From: Bacteroidales bacterium UBA2764
GTDB lineage: Bacteria > Bacteroidota > Bacteroidia > Bacteroidales > Paludibacteraceae
Reading direction: 5' to 3'
Assembly (NCBI GenBank): GCA_002352705.1
Contig: DEIW01000012.1
Coordinates: 5,475 to 14,846 of the forward strand
DNA length: 9,372 bases
Below the pieces are notes generated by a model. That model was not told the DNA's origin. It searched no databases and was given only the letters and a program-made list of their open reading frames with translations. A program made the translations under genes and the position numbers. Shown here piece after piece: positions 1 through 7,940 of the stretch; positions within the stretch are counted from its first letter, which is position 1, and every line of letters starts with the position of its first letter.

Positions 1-31
1 TCTGCATAGTATATTTTCTTTATTTTTGTGA

Positions 32-44
32 GGGATGAAATCCC
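32..44 (+). terminator. Weak hairpin, possible plus-strand terminator
   Basis: A perfect five-base stem, GGGAT (32-36) with ATCCC (40-44) around a GAA loop, is followed on the plus strand by GTATTTTT. This could terminate a plus-strand gene whose end lies left of the window. On the minus strand the hairpin is followed by an A-rich stretch, so it would not work as a terminator in that direction. The stem is short, no upstream gene is visible, and the call is tentative. Confidence 0.25.
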
Positions 45-59
45 GTATTTTTGGAAGTA

Positions 60-200
60 GCCATGTTGAGCCCTACCAAGGGTCTCAACGGCGGAAAGGA
101 GTATTAAGGCGCGTGTTGAGCTCGCTCAAAAACGCGAATTAGTAGTCATTTACGCTCAGGCCGCGTAGGCCAAAATGACTGCGCATTTTCGATTTACTCC
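60..200. other. Hairpin-dense intergenic element downstream of panD
   Basis: I see no gene in 1-202, but three good stem-loops are packed here. The first pairs GCC (60-62), GTTGAG (65-70) and CCCT (71-74) with AGGG (79-82), CTCAAC (84-89) and GGC (90-92) around an ACCA loop. The second pairs CGCGT (110-114) and TTGAG (116-120) with CTCAA (125-129) and ACGCG (132-136). The third pairs AGTCATTT (144-151) with AAATGACT (173-180) and can carry an inner GGCC/GGCC stem (159-162 with 168-171). GGAGTA (98-103) and TACTCC (195-200) could close the second and third hairpins into one multibranched fold. The first two hairpins share GTTGAG/CTCAA sequence. The element may be a structured RNA, a leader for a gene left of the window, or an intergenic palindromic element. 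It matches no RNA class I can name, and the stems read equally well on either strand. Confidence 0.4.
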
Positions 201-202
201 CA

Positions 203-544
203 CTAAATCCGATTATTCTCCGGGAAGACGATAGCGGGCTTGAAGGCTTTCGCCTCATCAGGCGTCATCAGGGCGTATGCCATGATAATGACGGTGTCGC
301 CTACGTGGACGAGGTGAGCGGCGGCACCGTTGATACAGATACATCCGCTGCCCCGTTTGCCCGGGATGACGTATGTCTCCAGACGTGCTCCGTTGGTGTT
401 ATCCACTACCTGTACGCGTTCGCCGGCATAGATATTCGCTCCCTCCATGAGTGCCTCGTCGATGGTGATAGAACCGATATATTCGAGGTTGGCCTCAGTC
501 ACCTGAACGCGGTGAATCTTTGATTTCAGTATGTTCAAATACAT
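203..544 (-). CDS. panD: Aspartate 1-decarboxylase (pyruvoyl-dependent)
   Basis: This 113-residue protein decarboxylates L-aspartate to beta-alanine, the precursor joined to pantoate in pantothenate and coenzyme A synthesis; it acts in the cytoplasm. The family is made as a proenzyme that cuts itself between Gly24 and Ser25, turning the serine into the catalytic pyruvoyl group. Both residues are present here in the context Tyr22-Ile-Gly-Ser25. Other hallmarks are Lys9 and His11 (KIHR), Arg54, Thr57 and Tyr58 in the substrate pocket, and the NGAAAH block at 72-77. The length is slightly below the usual 115-130 residues and the chain looks complete. The ATG at 544 follows a canonical promoter by about 20 bases, which fixes the start. 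panC, often next to panD, is not in this window, and panD seems to be transcribed alone. Upstream sequence GGA about eight bases before the ATG is at best a weak ribosome binding site. Confidence 0.96.
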   Translation of the reverse strand: MYLNILKSKIHRVQVTEANLEYIGSITIDEALMEGANIYAGERVQVVDNTNGARLETYVIPGKRGSGCICINGAAAHLVHVGDTVIIMAYALMTPDEAKAFKPAIVFPENNRI

Positions 545-563
545 AATATTCCAAATTACGGTG

Positions 564-595
564 CAAAGGTACTGCTTTTTTTCGAGATATGCAAG
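564..595 (-). promoter_or_regulatory. panD promoter, Bacteroidota type
   Basis: On the minus strand TACCTTTG (571 down to 564) matches the Bacteroidota -7 consensus TAnnTTTG. CTTG (595 down to 592) sits 20 bases upstream as the -33 element. Transcription would start roughly 12-15 bases before the panD ATG, giving a very short leader. The A/T-rich stretch 580-615 lies directly upstream, between this promoter and the preceding terminator. Confidence 0.8.
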
Positions 596-615
596 AAAAA
601 ATATTTTTTTGCATC

Positions 616-640
616 AAAAAGAGCCCCGAAGGGCTCTCTC
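616..640 (-). terminator. Intrinsic terminator of the giant-protein operon
   Basis: Read on the minus strand, GAGCCC (636-631) pairs with GGGCTC (626-621) around a TTCG loop, an especially stable tetraloop, and is followed directly by TTTTT (620-616). It lies about 155 bases after the stop codon of the 2370-residue gene and just upstream of the panD promoter, separating the two transcripts. On the plus strand a run of five A precedes the hairpin, but no T run follows it, so it is mainly a minus-strand terminator. Confidence 0.85.
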
Positions 641-660
641 TGCTGTAAATGATGAGTTAA

Positions 661-704
661 TTACCTGTTGTTTACCTGTCATTCCCGTGACCACTCCGTG
701 ACCA
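661..704. repeat. Degenerate 11-bp tandem repeats in 3' untranslated region
   Basis: Four consecutive 11-base units form two related pairs. TTACCTGT occurs at 661-668 and again at 672-679. CCGTGACCA occurs at 685-693 and again at 696-704. Both offsets are exactly 11 bases. Weaker echoes follow: CCCGTTT at 721 and CCGGTTT at 732, then TTAAACGTGC at 761 and TTAACGTGC at 782. The rest of 637-793 holds no gene. The 11-base step matches the perfect repeat inside the coding region at 7812-7844, although the unit sequence differs. Confidence 0.5.
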
Positions 705-793
705 TTATGAACGTTACAGTCCCGTTTATATCCGGTTTCGACCAGTTTACTTTTTAACTCTTAAACGTGCCAAAGCGCATCTTAACGTGCGCG

Positions 794-3700
794 TTAGCGC
801 ACCAATGTGCCGCGGGCGTCGTACATCTTGTCGTCTTTGACGATGTAGAGAATACCGTCAATCATCACTTTGCGTGCATTGGTACTTGGTCCTTGGTTGC
901 TTGGTACTTCATCTATGCCCGTCGTGATGGTCTTGATCGGCGATATCTCCAGGACGAAACGGTTGTCGTAATTGCCCTTCGGCAGATTGACGGTGTAGCT
1001 CAGTGCGCCGAGACTTGTCCGTATGCCTGTCTCTTCGTCAATCAGCGTAACGCCTATACCGTCCGTTCCGTCAGGAATAGCGAAGGTGTAATCACCTGCA
1101 CTCTCGATATTGAGACCCATCGGAATGACGGTCGTTCGGGTAGTCTCTATCGGACGGCTGTTGGCTGCTACGCGTTCGTAACCGATGTAGGTATAGATGT
1201 CGCTCCGGCCTGTATTGAGCTCTTTGACGAGGTCTTGACCGAAATCGAAGGTGTCAGTTACCTGTTCGAGGTTAGTCATCCGTACAAATGTTTGGTCAAC
1301 CATGTTTGAGTCTTGATTGAGCGTCAGTCGCCATTCGTACGTTGTAGCCGGCATATTGTTCTCTTTACGGGCGACGATAGATGAAGGTTTCGCGCTGACA
1401 GCTGTCCATTTGATCTCGCCTCCGTTCTGCACGAGGTAAGCGTGCATCGGCAGGAAGTTGAACGCTGAGGTGGATTGCGCGGTGAGGGTGTTATCGGCTT
1501 TGTTCCACATATAGATGAACGGGAACTCGCTCTCGTCGGCATGCCAGGTATAGTCGGTCTTCCAGGTGATCGGTTTACCCTCGCTGTCTTTCAGGGCCGA
1601 GTTGTAGATATTAAAGCTCGGTACACCCAGGCAGCGCCAATAACTGTCTTTCACCCGTCGGTCGCCTTCCGGTGTGCCGCGGTTGATGGTACACTTATAG
1701 TCGCTGCTTAACGCAGGAATAGTGACATTGGTCTGTTGAAGCGTCCCGAGGTTGACGGTGGACGGGAAATACAACTCTACGGTGCTGATGCCGTTGGACC
1801 AGAACGAAGTGTTGTCTGCCTGCATATAATCCAAATCCAAACCAAGGATATAGCCCTCGTTTGCCTTCAGAGTGAAGTCTTCCAGCATATCCGGCGTGAC
1901 GTATTTCCAGTTTGCGGGAGAGTCTTTCCAGTAGCCGTTCTTGGCACGGTTCAGACCGTCATAGTATTCGAGATACCACTCATCCCAATATCGTCCGAAG
2001 CCGAAGATCTCGCTGGCTTTGACATCGAACGGGAAGGAGATGAAGTACAGCGAACGCTCGTAGATGGACAGTTGTTGACCGATAGACAGAACGGGGTGGA
2101 AATTAGCGAGGTCGCCTCCTAAATTGCTCTCGCGGCAGTGATCCGGATTCGTATCCTCCGGATGTGCACGGTTACTGAGGATCCAACGGTTGAACTTCAT
2201 AGCGCCATAAACGGTCTTGACACCGGTCATGGATTTGTCGTTTGCAAAGGTAATACATTGTGCTGAACCCTGGTGCTCGCGGATAACCATTACATCGGCA
2301 TTGACCGTCAGGTCTGTTGAAATCTCCTGCGAAGCACCCTCCGGCATCCATGCGCAAACGAGACGGTTGGTCTTGAAGTCGTAGATTACGCGCACAGAGT
2401 ATTGGGTAGCCGCGGCTTCGCCTCCTAATAACTCAACGGCATTTGATGTATTAAACGGTGTACCTGCAGCTCCGCGGAACCATTGTGTCTGGTCGCAGTA
2501 GTTCGCATAGAGTTTGACTAATGCGGAAGGATTGGCTTTGATGACTACCTCATATATCCAGTTCTGGTCATCTTTCAGAATGACAGAGTTAGCTCCCGGA
2601 GGATTAACCGTGAAGGCGTCACCCGTAGAACCGTTATAGATATTCGAATTGGTTGTTCCGCTGCCTTGCAGTACCAGGAATTTCGCATTGTTGGAAGTGG
2701 CCGCCGAAACATACGCACGGCTGATCTTGTTGGTCTTGCGGTTCCACATGAAGCGTACGTTTGCGCTGTATTTGTCCAGATACGCATTGGCGTCATTGTA
2801 CATCATGCCCCCTCCTCCGGTTTTCTCGTATTTCAGAGTACCATCTGCCTCCAAGTTCTTAAAGTCGGGTCCTCCTACATCCGTCGTCAGTTTGTCGGTT
2901 AGGCACGGGCTGTAGTCATTGGCGATCACGAAAGCGATATTCGTGTTGCGCGGACACCATTTAGCTTTGTAATGGCTGTATTTCTCACCGAACGAGTTCG
3001 CTGCGCTTTCCGAGAATTCGGAGTAGGTCATGCGGTGGTCGGAGTCAATGGTGTAGTGATCCCATTTGCTTCTGAGTGCATTGCAGCGGATATAATAACT
3101 GCCGTCGTATTCTCCGATGCGTTCGATGGATGCGATAGATGTACCATCCGCATTCTGGGTTACTTTGAAATTATATACCCCGGCTTCGTCCACATCCGTG
3201 TATCCTGTAGTAAGCCAAGCACCGCAATTGGTGCCGACAGTAGTGCCCCATGTAACCGAGGAGGGATTCACGCCGGTCACTTTCTGCCATCTGATTTTCG
3301 GCGTTATACCTGTGCCTTTGGAGATGAAGAACGAAACGGTATCTATACCGTTCGCGCGGTGGGTAATGGCCTTGGATGGTAATATCCAGGATTCCAGCGT
3401 GTGCGAATGCGACCATGTGGCATTATCCGTGTAGGCGATACGGAAGTCACCAATGCTGGACGGGTAAACCACTGAAAGCTGGAGATTGCCGCTACTGTAG
3501 CCTAAAGTGAAAGTATAAATACCGTCTGCGTTGGTCTGAATATTATATTTGGATCCGCCTGTTTCTATAGCTCTTGGACCTAAATTGCTTGCTGTGAACC
3601 CGGTAGTGGCTTTGTTATAGTAATAGCCATCGTTTCGCAGTACCTCCAGTTTGTAGTTAGAAGAGGCATCCAATTGTACCATAGAGGTCATCGTCATGCG

Positions 3701-6700
3701 TTTATCCGCCGCAATAAACGGCTCGCTCTTCAGCTGTACATTTCCTGCGCTGTTATATACTAATAAGGTATATCCGGTAGCCTCTCCCAGATAAGTTACC
3801 CAATAACCTTTGTTGTAATACTGAGCTTCGTTGACAACAGTTTTTCTGGAGTCAGCAGTACCATCAGTAGCCGGTACGAAGAGTGGGGTGCTTTCACTGA
3901 AATCTCCACGGAAGATAACATCGGTATGCCAGAAGTTTGCCTGCGATGTCTCGTTTCCCCATGTGAAGGCTACATACTGAGTAGCACCGGATACTCCGCC
4001 ATAATCGAAATACCAGATATCGGTACCATCGATTTTGGTCATGGCGTGTCCGCTGATATAATTTGAATGTCCAGAAGCCCCGGCTCCATTGGTGTTATTC
4101 CACGGGTCAGCGCTATAGAAATACACATACGGGTTATCCCATTTTCCACTTGCACTGAAGGTTTGTGAGAGGTCAAGATAGATATATTGATTTTTTGTGT
4201 ATTGCGCTACAATCGTTCCGTAATAAGACGCCTTGAAGCGGAAATCGTTCTGTTTGTCAGTCGGATCTTCGGTCGTAATACCCTCGCCTAAATTCCAACC
4301 AGCAAAAGTATATCCAAAGATGTCCGGCGCGGAGATGGTCGTCCAATCCGTAGCCTTACCAGGGCTGGTCGTACCCGGTGCAATATTGTTATTATCATCA
4401 TCCTGATACAGAATAGTTACCGTAAAACTGCTGGCAATAGTGAATGTCTGGGTAAACGTACTCAATTCGGTTCCTCCGTCACAACTGGAACCTGTGCGAA
4501 GTGTCGCTTTGATCTTATAACGCGAGGCAGCCAATCCGGCAATGGAGAAACGTACCTGGTTCGGCTTGCCTGCTTCATCGTATTCTTGTGCTTCATGTCC
4601 GGCAGGAACAGGGTTGTCGTTGTCGTAGAGCAGTTCCCAACAAATTTTGACAGGAAGCACCGGTGTCGGCTCAACAGTAGGATTGGCAATCACCCATCCT
4701 GTTCCTCCGGCATCTACCGGATCAAGTACGGAGCTATTCAGCGTGATCGCCGTGATTTCTGCTTTTTTGAAATAGGCATAGAGGGTCACGTCATCGTCAT
4801 AAATCCATTTGCCTCCGGAGATATAGCTCGTGACATCGTTCCAAGTACCATTTGCTTGCACAAATTGTGTACCTTCTCCGTCTGTCGCCGAATAATATCC
4901 CATGAACGCATAGCCATTAGCAGCGGTAGGCAGTGTGGCGATAGTCGGAGCGTCTGCATTATACGATGCCGTTACACTAGCCGTTCCTGCAGATGCTGCG
5001 CCCGTTTGGGTCAAGGTCACGGTGTAGGTCTTCGGCACGAACTTCGCGTAAACTTTTGTCAAATCAGCTGTGACATTTGTCAACTGAAGCGTTTTTTCAG
5101 CATCATTGATAACAATAGTAGAACCATTATGGGTATAAGGAGTAGTACATTCTTCGTTGCTGTACCATCCGACGAACTCATAACCTGTATTCACAGTAGT
5201 AATGGTAAAGGTAATAGAACCACCATCGCGGATAGCTTCACCGTTAACAATGGTATTACTTTCACCATCTACTGCGGTTAAAGAACCTGCTTCTGCGATG
5301 CTCTGACCAATTTCTATAAATCTGGAGGTAGGATATTCTACAGCAATCTTATAGCCTGTTAAATTCCATGCAAAACGATATGTTCCTGCTGCTCCGGTCT
5401 TGATGAATACACTTTGAGACGAAGATGTCGTTGCTATCGTATATTCTGTATTGCTATTTGCATAGTATATGTTTTGTGTTGCCGAACCGCCATACCAAGT
5501 GTTGGTCTCGCGGTCATAAACTTGAATCTCATAATCGGTGTTCGCGTTCAGAGTAATATCAACATAACCGATTTGACCTGCTCCATATCCTGTCAGATGG
5601 TTTGCGCTTTCATCACTCCATGCACCACCGCCTGTTTTTACTCTTACCGCGTACCTCGGACTGAAGTTTGCTTGCAATTCCGAAGCCGCCGTTGCATTAA
5701 CATTAGTTGTCGCATTGTAAGGCGATTCAATAGTTAACGCACCTGAGCGCTGTGTCCAATTGTCAAACTTATATCCCGTTCCCGGAGTAGCAGTAAACGA
5801 AATGGGAGTGGCTACATGTGCATTCCAGCCATTATTAGCCGTAATGGTTCCTTGGCCTTCAACGTAGGAGGAAATCCCGTAGTCGAGTTCATAGAAGCAA
5901 GCGAATACAGTTGTATTGGAAGTGATAGTTGGAGAATAAGCGGTCGTATAAGCTAACTGTGGATCTGAACCAGCAGCATTACCATAGAATCCTTTCCACC
6001 CATAACCGGCTTTGGCTACATCAGCAGCATTTACGGCCCCTGCGTAGAACTGGACTCTGGTTCCGGTAGTTACATAGTCTCCGCTATTTATCTTATATGC
6101 GGATTCTCCGTAGTGCCCGTGTTCATACGCTGTTATAGTATGGCTGTTTCCTTTGAGTGTACCGACATCAAATGTCACAGTATATGAGGTCGGGTAGGTT
6201 ATCTTTACTTTTTTATTGGTTATATCCCAAGTGAAGCGATATGTGCCCGCACCGGCAGAGGTCATGGTTTGGTTGGAACTGCTACCGGTATTATTCATAG
6301 TTTGTGTAGTGCCTTTATTTGTGTATATAATCTTCGTGGGTGAAGTAACACCATACCATGTATTTGTATATGTATCCACAAACTTGAATTGGTACTCTGT
6401 GTTTCCAGCGAGTACGACATCTACGGAGCCGGAGGTCGCGTCGGCGCAGGTCAATGGGTGACTGCTTGTGCTATAGCCATCAATAGAGTGTGCAAGAGTC
6501 CATCTTGAGCCGGGAGTTGATGTCCAATCAGAAGCAACTCCATGAGAATACTGCCCATTGTTGGTTGTGTTGTTGAACGTTAAATCTGCTGTTTGGTTAG
6601 AAGCGCCATCGTTGAAAATGACTCTATTCCAATCAGGATGATCTTCTTTGTAGTATTCGTAATAATAGAAAGTATTGCAATTATTGACAACGGTATTGGT

Positions 6701-7906
6701 TGTTATAACAACTCCTGGCCAATCGGCGTTTTTGTCGGTTACGGTAGTCGCATTCTTCCAAACATAAGCTTTTACGGTTGCCCATCCATCAGGATTACTA
6801 AAATACAAGCGGACAGGAGTTTTGGCTACGTAGGTAGCTGTCACTGTAGCTGCTTTTGTTGCAGAGATATAAATAGATTGGTCAGTTAAATTTCCGCTTG
6901 TTTTTGTCACTCCGGTAGGCATAGCATTCCACGTGCTGAAACGATAACCCGCAATCTCGGGAGCTGTGATCTGAACAGGAGTTGCACCTACATTTACAGT
7001 GCTTGTAGTTCCATTCACACTATTAGCGATAGTGATGGCATAGGTAGTTTCGTTTTTAAACTTTGCTGTAATAGTTTTTGCAGCAGTAGGATAATAGGTA
7101 TAACTTGATTCTGTGCTTACTGGTGTGGAACCATCATACCATCCAACAAAAGTAAAACCCGTAGCGACAGCGCCAATGCTAACGGTTGTAGTCGCTGTGC
7201 GTGCAGCTGAAACAGTTGTGTTTTTAGCACTCGTAGAAACAGATGCTGTTTGCTTTGTGACAGCACCATTACCGGTTAGTTTGTAGGATGTTATCGATAT
7301 AGTGGCTTTGGAGTTAGCATCTGAATATGTGCTACCTCCATCTGTACTTACCTGTGATTTGATGGTTTGTGTGGCGTTTAAAGAACCATATCCCCCACTA
7401 TAATATGATGTGGTGACACTTTGGCTTTTAGAGGTTGAACTTGGAACAATGAGGTAAGTTGAGCCACTATTAAAACCGTAAGTATTCCAATCGGTACACC
7501 AAGTTTGTTCTGACCAATTATCAAAGTTACTATTAGATTTAGCGGGGTTGGCGGAGATAACAACCCAGCCGAGGATGCCTCCCCATCCACTTCCTTCAGG
7601 ATTTGCAACATAATAAAGTTTAGTGTTATCAATGTTACTAAAAGATGATACACCTGTCCAGCTCGATTGTCTTGCACAAATTTGCAAGGTGTTATCGTTG
7701 ATGCCCAAACTATTGTCAAAATAGATGTAACCACCTGAATAGGTAATATCTGCCCACGCCTGTCCCACACCGAGGGTGAGGAAGGCGAAAAGACAGCATA
7801 TATACGTAATCTTTGACCGTCGTTTGACCGTCGTTTGACCGTCGGGATTGACAGCTAAATTACTGTATCCAAATAGTTCTTTCAAATTAAAGATTATGTT
7901 TTTCAT
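794..7906 (-). CDS. Giant secreted multi-domain protein with InlB-like repeats and CBM26-like module
   Basis: This 2370-residue protein is probably exported and surface-located or released; its exact role is unknown. A signal peptide (hydrophobic core about 33-48, likely cut after AWA at 50-52) is preceded by an unusual 28-residue extension. Listeria-Bacteroides (InlB B-type) repeat signatures, aromatic-glycine motifs such as GFTFVGWYD, occur near residues 250, 322, 714, 910, 998 and 1200. Residues about 364-456 resemble a CBM26-type starch-binding module (AYVW, DWPG, VIFNDG with QTADL). A module of about 90 residues, marked by a YRFxW strand and ending YPTS or YPSS, occurs at about 483-573, 768-861 and 1389-1483. 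The region around 1935-2036 carries a FISFPFDV motif; about 2190-2325 looks like a beta-rich domain. The end (about 2330-2370, TGIDEV then KVMIDGILYIV and YDARGTLVR) resembles tails of many secreted Bacteroidales proteins, perhaps a type IX secretion signal. Composition is rich in Ser, Thr, Asn and Gly, typical of adhesins. It is third in a probable operon, 184 bases after the four-helix gene, with no consensus promoter in the gap and no clear Shine-Dalgarno site. Confidence 0.9.
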   Translation of the reverse strand: MKNIIFNLKELFGYSNLAVNPDGQTTVKRRSKITYICCLFAFLTLGVGQAWADITYSGGYIYFDNSLGINDNTLQICARQSSWTGVSSFSNIDNTKLYYVANPEGSGWGGILGWVVISANPAKSNSNFDNWSEQTWCTDWNTYGFNSGSTYLIVPSSTSKSQSVTTSYYSGGYGSLNATQTIKSQVSTDGGSTYSDANSKATISITSYKLTGNGAVTKQTASVSTSAKNTTVSAARTATTTVSIGAVATGFTFVGWYDGSTPVSTESSYTYYPTAAKTITAKFKNETTYAITIANSVNGTTSTVNVGATPVQITAPEIAGYRFSTWNAMPTGVTKTSGNLTDQSIYISATKAATVTATYVAKTPVRLYFSNPDGWATVKAYVWKNATTVTDKNADWPGVVITTNTVVNNCNTFYYYEYYKEDHPDWNRVIFNDGASNQTADLTFNNTTNNGQYSHGVASDWTSTPGSRWTLAHSIDGYSTSSHPLTCADATSGSVDVVLAGNTEYQFKFVDTYTNTWYGVTSPTKIIYTNKGTTQTMNNTGSSSNQTMTSAGAGTYRFTWDITNKKVKITYPTSYTVTFDVGTLKGNSHTITAYEHGHYGESAYKINSGDYVTTGTRVQFYAGAVNAADVAKAGYGWKGFYGNAAGSDPQLAYTTAYSPTITSNTTVFACFYELDYGISSYVEGQGTITANNGWNAHVATPISFTATPGTGYKFDNWTQRSGALTIESPYNATTNVNATAASELQANFSPRYAVRVKTGGGAWSDESANHLTGYGAGQIGYVDITLNANTDYEIQVYDRETNTWYGGSATQNIYYANSNTEYTIATTSSSQSVFIKTGAAGTYRFAWNLTGYKIAVEYPTSRFIEIGQSIAEAGSLTAVDGESNTIVNGEAIRDGGSITFTITTVNTGYEFVGWYSNEECTTPYTHNGSTIVINDAEKTLQLTNVTADLTKVYAKFVPKTYTVTLTQTGAASAGTASVTASYNADAPTIATLPTAANGYAFMGYYSATDGEGTQFVQANGTWNDVTSYISGGKWIYDDDVTLYAYFKKAEITAITLNSSVLDPVDAGGTGWVIANPTVEPTPVLPVKICWELLYDNDNPVPAGHEAQEYDEAGKPNQVRFSIAGLAASRYKIKATLRTGSSCDGGTELSTFTQTFTIASSFTVTILYQDDDNNNIAPGTTSPGKATDWTTISAPDIFGYTFAGWNLGEGITTEDPTDKQNDFRFKASYYGTIVAQYTKNQYIYLDLSQTFSASGKWDNPYVYFYSADPWNNTNGAGASGHSNYISGHAMTKIDGTDIWYFDYGGVSGATQYVAFTWGNETSQANFWHTDVIFRGDFSESTPLFVPATDGTADSRKTVVNEAQYYNKGYWVTYLGEATGYTLLVYNSAGNVQLKSEPFIAADKRMTMTSMVQLDASSNYKLEVLRNDGYYYNKATTGFTASNLGPRAIETGGSKYNIQTNADGIYTFTLGYSSGNLQLSVVYPSSIGDFRIAYTDNATWSHSHTLESWILPSKAITHRANGIDTVSFFISKGTGITPKIRWQKVTGVNPSSVTWGTTVGTNCGAWLTTGYTDVDEAGVYNFKVTQNADGTSIASIERIGEYDGSYYIRCNALRSKWDHYTIDSDHRMTYSEFSESAANSFGEKYSHYKAKWCPRNTNIAFVIANDYSPCLTDKLTTDVGGPDFKNLEADGTLKYEKTGGGGMMYNDANAYLDKYSANVRFMWNRKTNKISRAYVSAATSNNAKFLVLQGSGTTNSNIYNGSTGDAFTVNPPGANSVILKDDQNWIYEVVIKANPSALVKLYANYCDQTQWFRGAAGTPFNTSNAVELLGGEAAATQYSVRVIYDFKTNRLVCAWMPEGASQEISTDLTVNADVMVIREHQGSAQCITFANDKSMTGVKTVYGAMKFNRWILSNRAHPEDTNPDHCRESNLGGDLANFHPVLSIGQQLSIYERSLYFISFPFDVKASEIFGFGRYWDEWYLEYYDGLNRAKNGYWKDSPANWKYVTPDMLEDFTLKANEGYILGLDLDYMQADNTSFWSNGISTVELYFPSTVNLGTLQQTNVTIPALSSDYKCTINRGTPEGDRRVKDSYWRCLGVPSFNIYNSALKDSEGKPITWKTDYTWHADESEFPFIYMWNKADNTLTAQSTSAFNFLPMHAYLVQNGGEIKWTAVSAKPSSIVARKENNMPATTYEWRLTLNQDSNMVDQTFVRMTNLEQVTDTFDFGQDLVKELNTGRSDIYTYIGYERVAANSRPIETTRTTVIPMGLNIESAGDYTFAIPDGTDGIGVTLIDEETGIRTSLGALSYTVNLPKGNYDNRFVLEISPIKTITTGIDEVPSNQGPSTNARKVMIDGILYIVKDDKMYDARGTLVR
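7812..7844. repeat. Perfect 11-bp tandem repeat, three copies, inside the giant gene
   Basis: TTTGACCGTCG is repeated three times without error at 7812-7822, 7823-7833 and 7834-7844. On the coding strand it encodes about residues 22-32 (DGQTTVKRRSK), between the start codon and the signal peptide. Because 11 is not a multiple of three, any gain or loss of one copy shifts the frame. With two copies I read DYVYMLSFRLP and onward to a TGA, ending after 59 residues with no signal peptide. With four copies the frame stays open to about 7378 but also lacks the signal peptide. Confidence 0.9.
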
Positions 7907-7940
7907 ATGTTAGTGTGTTTTAGTGTTGTTGCTTTTTTTA

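Noticed and set aside
60..200. SRP RNA, RNase P RNA, tmRNA or integron attC sites
   Set aside because: The conserved cores of those RNAs are absent, and there are no attC-type core sites, integrase gene or cassette array in view.
767..1309. Plus-strand open frame of 180 codons
   Set aside because: It lies opposite the well-supported giant gene, has no recognisable domain, and has no promoter.
4586..5281. Plus-strand open frame of 231 codons
   Set aside because: It is the reverse complement of the InlB-like repeat region, with biased composition (many Arg, Cys and Ile) expected of a shadow frame.
7378..7770. Minus-strand open frame of 130 codons overlapping the giant gene's N-terminus
   Set aside because: It is an alternative frame of the giant gene. 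It is of interest only as the frame reached if the 11-bp repeat gained one copy.
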